Positions 5,308 to 12,450 of a stretch of DNA of 14,776 nucleotides are shown in pieces. The stretch's first letter is position 1. Each line of letters opens with the position of its first letter. The translations under genes and the position numbers were made by a program. Source of the stretch: JBDTSW01 sp039930945 (lineage in GTDB: Bacteria; Actinomycetota; Thermoleophilia; Solirubrobacterales; 70-9); NCBI GenBank assembly GCA_039930945.1, contig JBDTSW010000055.1, positions 1 to 14,776 on the forward strand. Reading direction: 5' to 3'. The notes below the pieces were generated by a model, which ran no database searches, was not told the DNA's origin, and saw only the letters and a list, made by a program, of their open reading frames with translations.

Positions 5308-6633
5308 CTATGACGCTCCTTCCTGTTCGACCGGCCGGACCCGAAGGGTGAGGCCATCCACCGACTCAACCCGGACTCTAGCGCCAGCAGGCAGCTGCTC
5401 GATCCCGTCGACGGGCTCGGCCCGCCACAGGGCCCCCTCGACGAAGACCTGCCCGACCGGCCCCAGTCCCTGGCGGACCTCGCCGGCGGCGCCGATCAGC
5501 TCCTCCCAGCCGGTCCGCACCGGGTTGCGGCGGGCCTCGATGACCTTCTTCGCCGCGAACGCGAGCAGGCCGCCCGCGAACAGGCCGGCGGCGATCGCCA
5601 CCGGCGCCGAGATCCCGAAGGCCTCGGACTCGGTGTCATAGAGCAACAACCCGGAGACGGCGACCGCGACCACCCCCGCGGCGCCGAGCACCCCGCCCGC
5701 GGCGATGTGGGCCTCGGCGATGATCATCGCCACTCCGACCACCAACAGCGCCACCCCCGCCAGGGTCACCGGAAGCTGGGAACTGCCGTAGGCGCCAAGC
5801 AGGAAGCAGACCGTGCCCAGCGCCCCCGGCACGATCAGCCCGGGGCTGAAGATCTCGATCGCGATCCCCACCAGGCCGACCAGCAACAGCAGGTAGGCGA
5901 CCGTCGGGTTGACGATCACGTCGAGCAGGTCGTACTGGAGGGGCATGTCGCGGGCTTCGATCGCGATCCCCTCGGTATCGAGGGTCTGTGCCTTCGGCCC
6001 CTGGACCTCGAAGCCGTCGAGCTGGGCGAGCAGATCGTCCTCGCCGGTCGCGATCAGATCGACCAGGCCCGCGTCGAGCGCCTCGGTCGCGGTGACGTTC
6101 TCGGCCTCGGTGACCATCAGCTCGGCGAGCTCGGCATTGCGGCCGTGTGCCTTTGCGAGCGCGCGGGCGTAGGCGGCAGCGTCGTTTTCGATCTTGCGGC
6201 CCAGCACCTCCCCGACGTCGTCGCCGGTGACCGAGACGGGCGAAGCGGAGCCGATGTTGGTCTGCGGAGCCATCGTGGCGACGTCGGCCGCCTCGGTGAT
6301 GAACAGGCCCGCCGAGGCCGCCCGAGCACCGTCGGGCGAGACGTAGACGACCACCGGCATCGGCGCGGCGATGATCTCGCGGATCATCTCCCGCATCGAT
6401 TCGTCGAGCCCGCCGGGGGTGTCGAGGCGGATGATCACCAGCTCGACGTCCTCCTCGGCAGCGTCGCCCAGAGCGCTCGTGATCCACTGCGCCGTGGCCG
6501 GGTTGATCGAGCTCTGCAGCTCCACCGACCACGCGGTCTTGGTCCCCTGGGCCGGCGCGCCCACGACCAGGGCCAGCGCGCCCGCCGTAATCGCCAGCGC
6601 CGACACTGCCAACCTTGAAGCCCTAGCGATCAT
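5308..6633 (-). CDS. Long-form NfeD protein: ClpP-class membrane serine protease with C-terminal OB domain
   Basis: This 441-residue protein starts with a signal-type hydrophobic segment (about 8-28). A ClpP/crotonase-fold protease domain covers 35-220. RLDTPGGLDESMREMI (69-84) and VVVYVSPDGARAASAGLFI (94-112) contain the expected nucleophile Ser107. Lys147 (GRKIENDAAAYARALA) is the matching general base; the spacing of 40 resembles the Ser-Lys dyad of the archaeal 1510-N protease. Four to five hydrophobic segments follow (about 243-262, 265-281, 288-307, 311-332, 342-362). The NfeD OB-fold is at about 376-436 (GAAGEVRQGLGPVGQVFVEGALWRAE). Related proteases cut stomatin-like partners, and the SPFH gene is directly adjacent. 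ATG is at 6631-6633, 18 bp after the thioredoxin gene. Catalytic assignment is by motif. Confidence 0.94.
   Translation of the reverse strand: MIARASRLAVSALAITAGALALVVGAPAQGTKTAWSVELQSSINPATAQWITSALGDAAEEDVELVIIRLDTPGGLDESMREMIREIIAAPMPVVVYVSPDGARAASAGLFITEAADVATMAPQTNIGSASPVSVTGDDVGEVLGRKIENDAAAYARALAKAHGRNAELAELMVTEAENVTATEALDAGLVDLIATGEDDLLAQLDGFEVQGPKAQTLDTEGIAIEARDMPLQYDLLDVIVNPTVAYLLLLVGLVGIAIEIFSPGLIVPGALGTVCFLLGAYGSSQLPVTLAGVALLVVGVAMIIAEAHIAAGGVLGAAGVVAVAVSGLLLYDTESEAFGISAPVAIAAGLFAGGLLAFAAKKVIEARRNPVRTGWEELIGAAGEVRQGLGPVGQVFVEGALWRAEPVDGIEQLPAGARVRVESVDGLTLRVRPVEQEGAS
5316..5323 (-). promoter_or_regulatory. Ribosome binding site of the SPFH gene inside nfeD
   Basis: GGAAGGAG on the minus strand lies 8 nt before the SPFH ATG and within the last codons of nfeD. 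The nfeD TAG abuts the ATG. This arrangement points to translational coupling of the pair. Confidence 0.75.
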
Positions 6634-6651
6634 TCCGGCCCCGATTATCCG

Positions 6652-7227
6652 CTACCGGGCGTAGCGCTCGATGTCCGCGGCGAGGGCCTCGGCGGATTCG
6701 TACTGGCCGAGCTTGACGTAGGCGAGCTCGCCCGAGGCCCTGAAGAAGCCCGTGGCCGGAAACGCGACCGCCGAGTCGAGGAACTGCTTGTTGATCTCCT
6801 GATCCGGGTCGAGGTAGCTGGGATACGGGAGCGGCAGCCGGGAGAGGAAGGTTTCGGCGGCATCGGCGGAGTCGTTGGAGTCGACGCCGAGGAAGGCGAC
6901 CTCGCCGCCGATCTCATCCGCCACCGACTGGAAGTGGGGGAACTCGGCCCGGCAGGGGCCGCACCACGACGCCCACTTGTTGACCACCACCGGCGTCCCG
7001 CGAAGGTCGTCGAGCCGCGCCCCGAAGGCCCGGGTGCCGCCGTCGAGCAGTTGGTTGCCCTGCTCGCGGATGGCCTGCAGTTGAGGGGGCGCTGCGTCGA
7101 GCGGGGCGGTCGCGTCGGAGACCGAAAACTCGGAGTCCGGGTTGCCGACATCGTCTCCGCCACCGCAGCTGGAGACCGCCAGCGCGAGCGCCGCAACGGT
7201 TGCGGAGATGGCGAGCTTCAGGGTCAT
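6652..7227 (-). CDS. TlpA-like thioredoxin-fold lipoprotein
   Basis: This 191-residue protein begins with a lipoprotein signal (LKLAISATVAALALAVSSC) whose lipobox cysteine is Cys21, followed by GGGDD. The mature protein should therefore be anchored outside the cell membrane. A thioredoxin-like domain spans about 60-190. VVVNKWASWCGPCRAEFPHFQ holds the redox motif Cys89-Gly-Pro-Cys92. PATGFF carries the cis-proline (Pro157). LPYPSYLDPDQEINKQF matches the TlpA/ResA-like insertion. Likely roles are reduction or disulfide handling of exported proteins, including cytochrome c maturation; a cytochrome c gene lies about 6 kb away, too far to imply linkage. It is the first gene of the minus-strand cluster, 18 bp before nfeD, and faces the helicase across a 169-bp divergent region. 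The ATG has no strong ribosome site. Confidence 0.93.
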   Translation of the reverse strand: MTLKLAISATVAALALAVSSCGGGDDVGNPDSEFSVSDATAPLDAAPPQLQAIREQGNQLLDGGTRAFGARLDDLRGTPVVVNKWASWCGPCRAEFPHFQSVADEIGGEVAFLGVDSNDSADAAETFLSRLPLPYPSYLDPDQEINKQFLDSAVAFPATGFFRASGELAYVKLGQYESAEALAADIERYAR

Positions 7228-7256
7228 CCGTGGCTGATGCTGGTACTTTTCAGGTC

Positions 7257-7274
7257 GGTTCCGTTGTCGGAACC
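7257..7274. promoter_or_regulatory. Candidate operator: perfect dyad in the divergent promoter region
   Basis: GGTTCCG (7257-7263) and CGGAACC (7268-7274) are perfect 7-bp arms with a 4-nt spacer. The dyad lies 30 bp upstream of the thioredoxin lipoprotein ATG and 123 bp upstream of the helicase ATG, within the only divergent intergenic region of the window (7228-7396). It could be a repressor site or a leader hairpin. I cannot find convincing -35/-10 boxes to decide. Confidence 0.45.
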
Positions 7275-7396
7275 CCGGAGATACCGCCGGTCGGGCTGAG
7301 GGGAAAGATCACCGCCCGGCGTTTACCTCCATCGAGGTTACTGCGCTCCTCGCCCCCGTTTCGGATCAGCGGCGTCGAGCCGATCGACCCCTTGCC

Positions 7397-10087
7397 ATGA
7401 CCAAAGCCACCGATGTCGCCGCTACCGCGGCCAAGGCGTTGCTCAGCACCGCCGATCTCGAGCGGGCCCGTGCGTTCACGCGCGAGCCCATCCTGCTCGA
7501 GGGCGAGGACCTGAGCGTGCTGGCGCCCGGCAGCGCCCGCCGTCGAGCCGCCGACGCCGCCCTCGCCGAGCTCGACGCCGGCGCCGAGCACCCCTCCACC
7601 GAGTGGCGGCGCGAGTACTCGCTGATGCTCGGCCTCGAGCGCCTGCTGTCGGAGGACGTGGCGCACCTCAAGGATGGCGCCGAGCTGTCCGAGCATCAGG
7701 TGGACGCTCTCTCCGGCACCCTCGCCGCCCTCGTCGCCGAGCTCGAGGCCAACGGGGAGGCCCGCGCGAACGGGCATGGCGACGGAGCGCCGGGCCCCGA
7801 GCCGGCGCTACTCGAGGAGCCTTCGGGCGACAACGGGTCGCCGCTCGCGCCCGCAGCCGAGCCCGAGGCTGCCGACGAGGGACCCGGCACCTACGAGGGC
7901 GAGGATGAGGACGACGATGACGATGAGCTAGGCGTCGAGGACCTCGATCTCGACGACGACCTGATCGAGGACGAGGCGGAGGAGGACGAGGAGCTCGCGC
8001 CCGAGGACGACGAGCTCTCACCCGACGAGGAACCCCGGGACTGGGACGAGGCCGACGCTGAGGCCGAAGCCGAGATCGTCGAGGAGGTGCCGGAGGACCC
8101 CGGCGCCGATCGGCGCTTCTGGTTCGAGCATGCCACCGGCGCCGGCAAGACGGTCGCCGCCGTCGGCTTCATCGAGGCCTCGCGGACAGGCGGCGTGCTG
8201 ATCCTCACCCACCGGCGAAATCTCGTCGACCAGTTCATCGGCGAGATCTCGACCCGCGGCTACTCCGAGCGGCTCTCGCCTCCCCTGCTAGACGACTCCG
8301 ATCACCCCTCTGGGCCGGTCACGGTCGAGACCTACCAGTGGTTCGTGCGCAACTCCAAGCGGATCTCCGACGCCTACGGGATCGTGATCTGCGACGAGGC
8401 CCACACGGCGCTGGGCGAGAAGACCAGCGCCTGCATCCGCGAGTGGCCCGGCCCGGTGTTCATCGGCATGACCGCAACCGGGGCGCTGATCGCGCGTCAC
8501 GTCGCTGACCTCTTCCCCACCCAGACCTCGCGCTTCGACCTCGCGCAGGCGGCCCGGCGCGGCGTGATCTCGCCCCTGCGGTGCCTGCGTATCCCACCCG
8601 GGCCCGGGGTGCGAACGATCGCCAAGGTCCCACTTCGCCGCGGCGAGGTCGATCAGGACTTCGACCAGGAGGAGCTCGCCAAGCTCCTCGACCAGGAGCC
8701 GTTCAACCTCGCCATCGCCGACCTCTATCAGTCGCGCTTCCGCCGGGTCCCCGGAGTGGTCTACACCGCCGGGGTCCAGCACGCCAAGAACGTGGCCGCC
8801 GCGTTCCAGGCGGCCGGGATCAACGCCCGCGCGGTCTCCGGCGAGACTCCGAAGCGAGACCTCGCCGAGATCCTCGCGGCGTTCGAACGCGGCGAGGTCG
8901 ACGTGCTCTGCAACGCGATGCTGCTGGCCGAGGGATGGAACTCGCCGCGGGCGACCATCTGCATGCACCTGGCGCCAACCGCGTCGCGTCGCGTCTACCA
9001 GCAGCGGGTCGGCCGCGTCACCCGCCGGGCGCCCGGCAAGGAGGCCGGCCTGGTGATCGACCTGGTCCATCCGGCGACGACCTCGGACGAGACCATCGTC
9101 ACCCTGCACTCGCTGCTCGACCGCGACGTCTACCGCGGCGGCGCGATCGTCGTCGGGCCCGTGCGCCGCGGGCGCGGGCGTCGGGTGCGCGTCGAGCGGC
9201 GAGTTCTGCCCGTCTCGGCTGATCCCGAGCGGCGCCTGTCGATCCTCGAGCGTGAGCTCTGGCGGATCGCCGTCGAGCATCTGAACTTCTCCGAGCAGCA
9301 CGCCTGGGCCGCGCTCGCGGGCGCTCGCGTCACCCCCAACAACTGGCGCCGGGCGAAGGCGATGATCCAGCACGACCAGTCGCAGGAGCTGCGCAAGCGC
9401 TTCCTGCTGACCTGCGTGCAGCGCAACCGCAATCACCAGCTGCGGCTGAAGGCGCTGGGCGAGATCGCCGTGCTGCGCGACGCCGATGCGTTCGACGACG
9501 CCGGCGAGGTGGTGGCCACCTGGCCGCGCGACGAGCGCCGCGCCGGGGTCAGGGTGCTGCTGCATGCCTTGGCCGAGCGCCGAATCGGCCGTCGCGACCA
9601 GGCTCAGGCCTGGGTCTGGAGCCTGGCCGAGCAGACGCGAGAGCTGCACGAGGAGTACGCGGTCCAGCGCTGGCCCGAGACCAAGCGCCTGCTGGGCCTG
9701 TTCGTCAACTCCTCGGGCCGCGCTCATGGCCGCAACGCCCGCCGGATCGTGCACGCCGCGCGCCAACAGGACCGCCGGCTCGCGGTTGCCCTGCTCGCCG
9801 CCGCCCTGGCGCACACGCCCGAGGCTGAGGAGGTGCTGCGCGGCGCCCGCATGCGCATGGCCCGAAAGCCGTCGGCCGTCGCCCGCGAGCTGCTGCGCAA
9901 CTTCCCCAAGTCGGGCGGCTCCAAGCGCCGCAGGCGTCGCGGAAAGCAGGGTGGCGGCAAGTCGCGCTCGCGCGGCAACGCCAAGGGCGCCAATGGCGGC
10001 AGGGGCGGCAGGGGCCGCGAGCGCCTGAAGCCGGAGAGCGACGGCAAGGCCGACAGCAGCCCGGACGGCCGGGGCGGTCAGCGTTAG
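7397..10087 (+). CDS. SF2 DEAH-type helicase with acidic segment and basic Arg/Gly tail
   Basis: This 896-residue protein has helicase motifs in order. Walker A is ATGAGKT (246-252), motif Ia LILTHRRNLVDQF (268-280), DEAH 333-336 and motif III TAT (359-361). Motif IV region is VVYTAGVQHA (454-463), motif V LLAEGWNSPRAT (509-520) and motif VI QQRVGRVTRR (535-544). These fit the ResIII/UvrB-like superfamily 2 group and predict ATP-driven nucleic-acid translocation. Residues 1-125 form an unrecognised Ala/Glu/Leu-rich domain. Residues 161-234 contain 43 Asp/Glu of 74 with one basic residue, right where the RPYQ-type pre-Walker element should be; only RDWD (214-217) remains. The C-terminal 600-835 is an Arg-rich helical region, then a Lys/Arg/Gly tail (838-896). 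The ATG at 7397 has no ribosome site, so the message may be leaderless. No nuclease or methylase gene is adjacent. Confidence 0.9.
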   Translation: MTKATDVAATAAKALLSTADLERARAFTREPILLEGEDLSVLAPGSARRRAADAALAELDAGAEHPSTEWRREYSLMLGLERLLSEDVAHLKDGAELSEHQVDALSGTLAALVAELEANGEARANGHGDGAPGPEPALLEEPSGDNGSPLAPAAEPEAADEGPGTYEGEDEDDDDDELGVEDLDLDDDLIEDEAEEDEELAPEDDELSPDEEPRDWDEADAEAEAEIVEEVPEDPGADRRFWFEHATGAGKTVAAVGFIEASRTGGVLILTHRRNLVDQFIGEISTRGYSERLSPPLLDDSDHPSGPVTVETYQWFVRNSKRISDAYGIVICDEAHTALGEKTSACIREWPGPVFIGMTATGALIARHVADLFPTQTSRFDLAQAARRGVISPLRCLRIPPGPGVRTIAKVPLRRGEVDQDFDQEELAKLLDQEPFNLAIADLYQSRFRRVPGVVYTAGVQHAKNVAAAFQAAGINARAVSGETPKRDLAEILAAFERGEVDVLCNAMLLAEGWNSPRATICMHLAPTASRRVYQQRVGRVTRRAPGKEAGLVIDLVHPATTSDETIVTLHSLLDRDVYRGGAIVVGPVRRGRGRRVRVERRVLPVSADPERRLSILERELWRIAVEHLNFSEQHAWAALAGARVTPNNWRRAKAMIQHDQSQELRKRFLLTCVQRNRNHQLRLKALGEIAVLRDADAFDDAGEVVATWPRDERRAGVRVLLHALAERRIGRRDQAQAWVWSLAEQTRELHEEYAVQRWPETKRLLGLFVNSSGRAHGRNARRIVHAARQQDRRLAVALLAAALAHTPEAEEVLRGARMRMARKPSAVARELLRNFPKSGGSKRRRRRGKQGGGKSRSRGNAKGANGGRGGRGRERLKPESDGKADSSPDGRGGQR

Positions 10088-10110
10088 CGAGGATCGATGC
10101 TGCGGGCCGA

Positions 10111-10815
10111 TCAGCCCGGCGGGCGCAGGCTGACCTCGCCGGCGCCCAGCACGACCACCTCGTCGCCCGCCTCGACCACCAGCTTCCCCTCCGCGTCGAT
10201 CCCGCGGGCTCGCCCCGATCCCGATCCCGCACCCTCCCAGCTGACCTCGCGGTCACGCAGGGCGTCGCGCTCGGCGAAGCCCTCGAGGACCAGCTCTTGG
10301 TCGGCCTCGGCCCATTCCGAGAGCGAGCCGTCGAGCGCTTCGCGGGCGGCATCGGCAGAGACCCCGTGCCCGACGGAGGTCGCGGGCCAGCGCAGGTCTG
10401 GACCGAACTCGCCGGCGTCGATCGTCAGGTTGATCCCGACCCCGATCACCGCCCACTCGGGCGGTCGGGCCTCGATCAGCACCCCGGACACCTTGCGCTC
10501 GTCGATCCAGACGTCGTTGGGCCATTTCACCCGGCACCGGCGGGGGCCCAGGGACTCGATCGCATCGCAGACCGCCAACGGCACCGCCAACGGCAGCAGC
10601 GCGTGGCGTGCGTCCAGCGGGCGCAGGATCGCCGAGTAGAGCAGCGCCGAGCCGGCCGGCGCGCTCCAGCGGCGGCCGTGGCGACCCCGGCCGGCCTCCT
10701 GCTCGGTGGCGGTGACGACGGTGCCGCAGGGCGCGCCGGCCTGCGCCAGCTCGCGGGCGCGATCGTTGGTCGAGTCGACCCGGCGCCAATGGCGGTGTGG
10801 GCTGCCGAAGCTCAC
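10111..10815 (-). CDS. birA: Biotin--[acetyl-CoA-carboxylase] ligase (monofunctional)
   Basis: This 234-residue protein contains the biotin protein ligase catalytic domain. STNDRA (15-20) opens it. The ATP/biotin loop is GRGRHGRRW (42-50), KWPND is at 97-101, and VSGVLIE (109-115) follows the conserved lysine Lys108. GVGINL (125-130) is the usual dimer-interface strand. A small C-terminal beta domain starts near GRARGIDAEGKLVVEAGDEVVVLGAGEVSL. The enzyme makes biotinyl-AMP and attaches biotin to the biotin carrier domain of carboxylases in the cytoplasm. There is no N-terminal helix-turn-helix, so it is the class I enzyme without repressor function. The start is GTG at 10813-10815 with no clear ribosome site. 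It lies about 100 bp downstream of cobA/hemD on the same strand and converges with the helicase gene (23 bp between stops). Confidence 0.95.
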   Translation of the reverse strand: MSFGSPHRHWRRVDSTNDRARELAQAGAPCGTVVTATEQEAGRGRHGRRWSAPAGSALLYSAILRPLDARHALLPLAVPLAVCDAIESLGPRRCRVKWPNDVWIDERKVSGVLIEARPPEWAVIGVGINLTIDAGEFGPDLRWPATSVGHGVSADAAREALDGSLSEWAEADQELVLEGFAERDALRDREVSWEGAGSGSGRARGIDAEGKLVVEAGDEVVVLGAGEVSLRPPG

Positions 10816-10896
10816 GCCGGACGCAGGGTCACCTCGACCCGTGGCACGCTGGACGGCGGCACCGTGAGCGTGAGTCGGAGAGGAAGGTGATCGGCC

Positions 10897-10911
10897 GCGC
10901 CGCCAAGGCGC
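10897..10911 (-). repeat. Small hairpin just after the cobA/hemD stop
   Basis: GCGCC (10897-10901) and GGCGC (10907-10911) flank a 5-nt loop starting 6 nt past the stop codon. There is no T-run. It may protect the 3' end or be chance in GC-rich DNA. Confidence 0.25.
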
Positions 10912-10916
10912 CCAGC

Positions 10917-12443
10917 CTATGTCAGGCGCGCAGCGTCGGCGACGAGCGCCTCGACCAGGCCGGCCGGGTCGTGACGGGTCGCCTCGACGTGGACCTCGAG
11001 CCCCGCCTCGCGCGCCGTCTCGCTGGTCACGGGGCCGATCGAGACCACCCGGGCGCGGCGCGGGAACGAGTCACCGGTCGCGGCGAGCAGATTGCGCACG
11101 GTCGACGAGGAGGTGAAGGTGACGTAGTCGGCCGACGCCGCGGCCTCGACCGCCGCGGGGTCGGGATCCCCGGCCACGGTCTCATAGAGGGCGACGACGT
11201 CGACCTCGGCGCCGCGCTCGCGCAGCGCGTCGGGGAGCACCTCCCGCGCCTCCGCGGCGCGGGCGACCAGCACCGGCCTTCCCTGGATCGGGACGCCGGC
11301 CAGCGCCTCGACCAGGGCCTCGGCGACGAAGGACTCGGGGACGACGTCGGCGATCACGCCACGCTCGCCGAGCGCCGCGGCGGTACCGGGGCCGATCGCC
11401 GCGACGGTAGCGTTGGCGAGGGCGCGGGCGTCGCGCCCCTGGGTCGCCATCGCCTCGAAGAGCAGGCGGACGCCGTTCGGGCTCGTCAGGCAGACCAGCG
11501 CATAGGAGTGAAGGTCGGCGACGGCGCCGCGCACCTGCTCGGAGTCGAGGTGGGGCTCGATCCTGATCGCGGGAAGCTCGATCACATCGGCACCGAGGGC
11601 GATCAGCGAGCGGGCCGTGCCGCTGGCCTGCGCCCGAGCGCGGGTGACGACGACGCGACGCCCGTGAAGCGGGCGGCGCTCGAGCCAGGCGATCTGGCCG
11701 CGGCGGGCGGCGACCGGCCCCGCCAGCAGGATCGCGGGCGGCCGCAGACCGGCGTCGGCGATCGCCGCGCCGAGGCCCGCCAGAGTCGAGGTCACGGTCC
11801 GCTGACCCGGCAGCGTCCCCCGTTCCACCGCGGCGGCGGGCTCGGCCGGGTCGCGTCCGGCGTCGATCAGGCTGCGGGAGATCTCGGCGGCGCGGCCCAC
11901 ACCCATGTAGAGGACCAGGGTTCCGGGAAAGCGCGCCAGCGCCTCCCAGTCGAGCGCGGGTTCGTCCTTGGCCGGGTCCTCGTGGCCGGTGACGAAGGCG
12001 ACCGCGCCGGCCTCCTCGCGATGGGTGACCGGGATCCCCGCGTAGGCGGGGGCGGCGATGCCCGCGGTGACGCCGGGGACGACCTCGAAGCGCACGGCGG
12101 CGGCGGCCAGAGCCTCCGCCTCCTCGCCTCCGCGGCCGAAGACGAAGGGATCTCCGCCCTTGAGGCGGACGACGCTGCGGCCGGCCCGAGCGCGGGCGAC
12201 CATCAGCTCCTCGATCTCGCGCTGCGGCATCGACTGCTCGCCGGGACGCTTGCCGACGTAGACGAGCTCGGCGTCGTCGCGCGCGTGGGAGAGCGCGCCA
12301 TCGGGGATCAGCCGGTCATGCAGGATCACGTCGGCCGAGGAGATCAGCTCGACCGAGCGCACGGTCATCAGCCCGGGGTCCCCGGGCCCAGCTCCGACCA
12401 GGTACGCGATCCCAGGCCGCGCGATTTCAGATCGCCCTGACAC
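10917..12443 (-). CDS. cobA/hemD: Fused uroporphyrinogen-III C-methyltransferase / uroporphyrinogen-III synthase
   Basis: Counted from the GTG at 12441-12443 the protein has 508 residues in two domains. Residues 11-255 are the SAM-dependent methyltransferase: YLVGAGPGDPGLMT (14-27), RLKGGDPFVFGRGGEE (93-108), VVPGVTAG (121-128) and PVTHR (138-142). Residues 258-508 are HemD-like: RRVVVTRAR (262-270), LTSPNGV (319-325), IGPGTAAALGERG (350-362) and TFTSSSTVRNLL (442-453). HemD closes hydroxymethylbilane to uroporphyrinogen III; CobA methylates it twice to precorrin-2 for sirohaem/cobalamin. The fusion is common in Actinomycetota. An in-frame ATG at 12494 would add MPPPPPLRVRGRRVRAP and overlap hemC by 44 bp. 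I prefer the GTG, 7 bp after the hemC stop, because homologues start near it. Both ribosome sites are weak. Confidence 0.94.
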   Translation of the reverse strand: MSGRSEIARPGIAYLVGAGPGDPGLMTVRSVELISSADVILHDRLIPDGALSHARDDAELVYVGKRPGEQSMPQREIEELMVARARAGRSVVRLKGGDPFVFGRGGEEAEALAAAAVRFEVVPGVTAGIAAPAYAGIPVTHREEAGAVAFVTGHEDPAKDEPALDWEALARFPGTLVLYMGVGRAAEISRSLIDAGRDPAEPAAAVERGTLPGQRTVTSTLAGLGAAIADAGLRPPAILLAGPVAARRGQIAWLERRPLHGRRVVVTRARAQASGTARSLIALGADVIELPAIRIEPHLDSEQVRGAVADLHSYALVCLTSPNGVRLLFEAMATQGRDARALANATVAAIGPGTAAALGERGVIADVVPESFVAEALVEALAGVPIQGRPVLVARAAEAREVLPDALRERGAEVDVVALYETVAGDPDPAAVEAAASADYVTFTSSSTVRNLLAATGDSFPRRARVVSIGPVTSETAREAGLEVHVEATRHDPAGLVEALVADAARLT

Positions 12444-12450
12444 CGGCGCC

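Noticed and set aside
7917..8100. Acidic codon run in the helicase as a frameshift or sequencing artefact
   Set aside because: The frame stays open before and after with helicase motifs downstream. Codons vary (GAC/GAT, GAG), and neither shifted frame gives a better protein.
8288..9814. A 508-codon minus-strand frame opposite the helicase
   Set aside because: Antisense shadow produced by high third-position GC; the helicase motifs lie on the plus strand.
7397..10087. Helicase as part of a restriction or defence island
   Set aside because: The motifs are of the ResIII type, but no nuclease, methylase or specificity gene is adjacent. The neighbours are birA, heme and membrane genes.
10797..12440. 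A 547-codon plus-strand frame opposite cobA/hemD
   Set aside because: It is Arg/Gly/Asp-rich antisense translation with no domain; the minus-strand fusion enzyme has clear motifs throughout.
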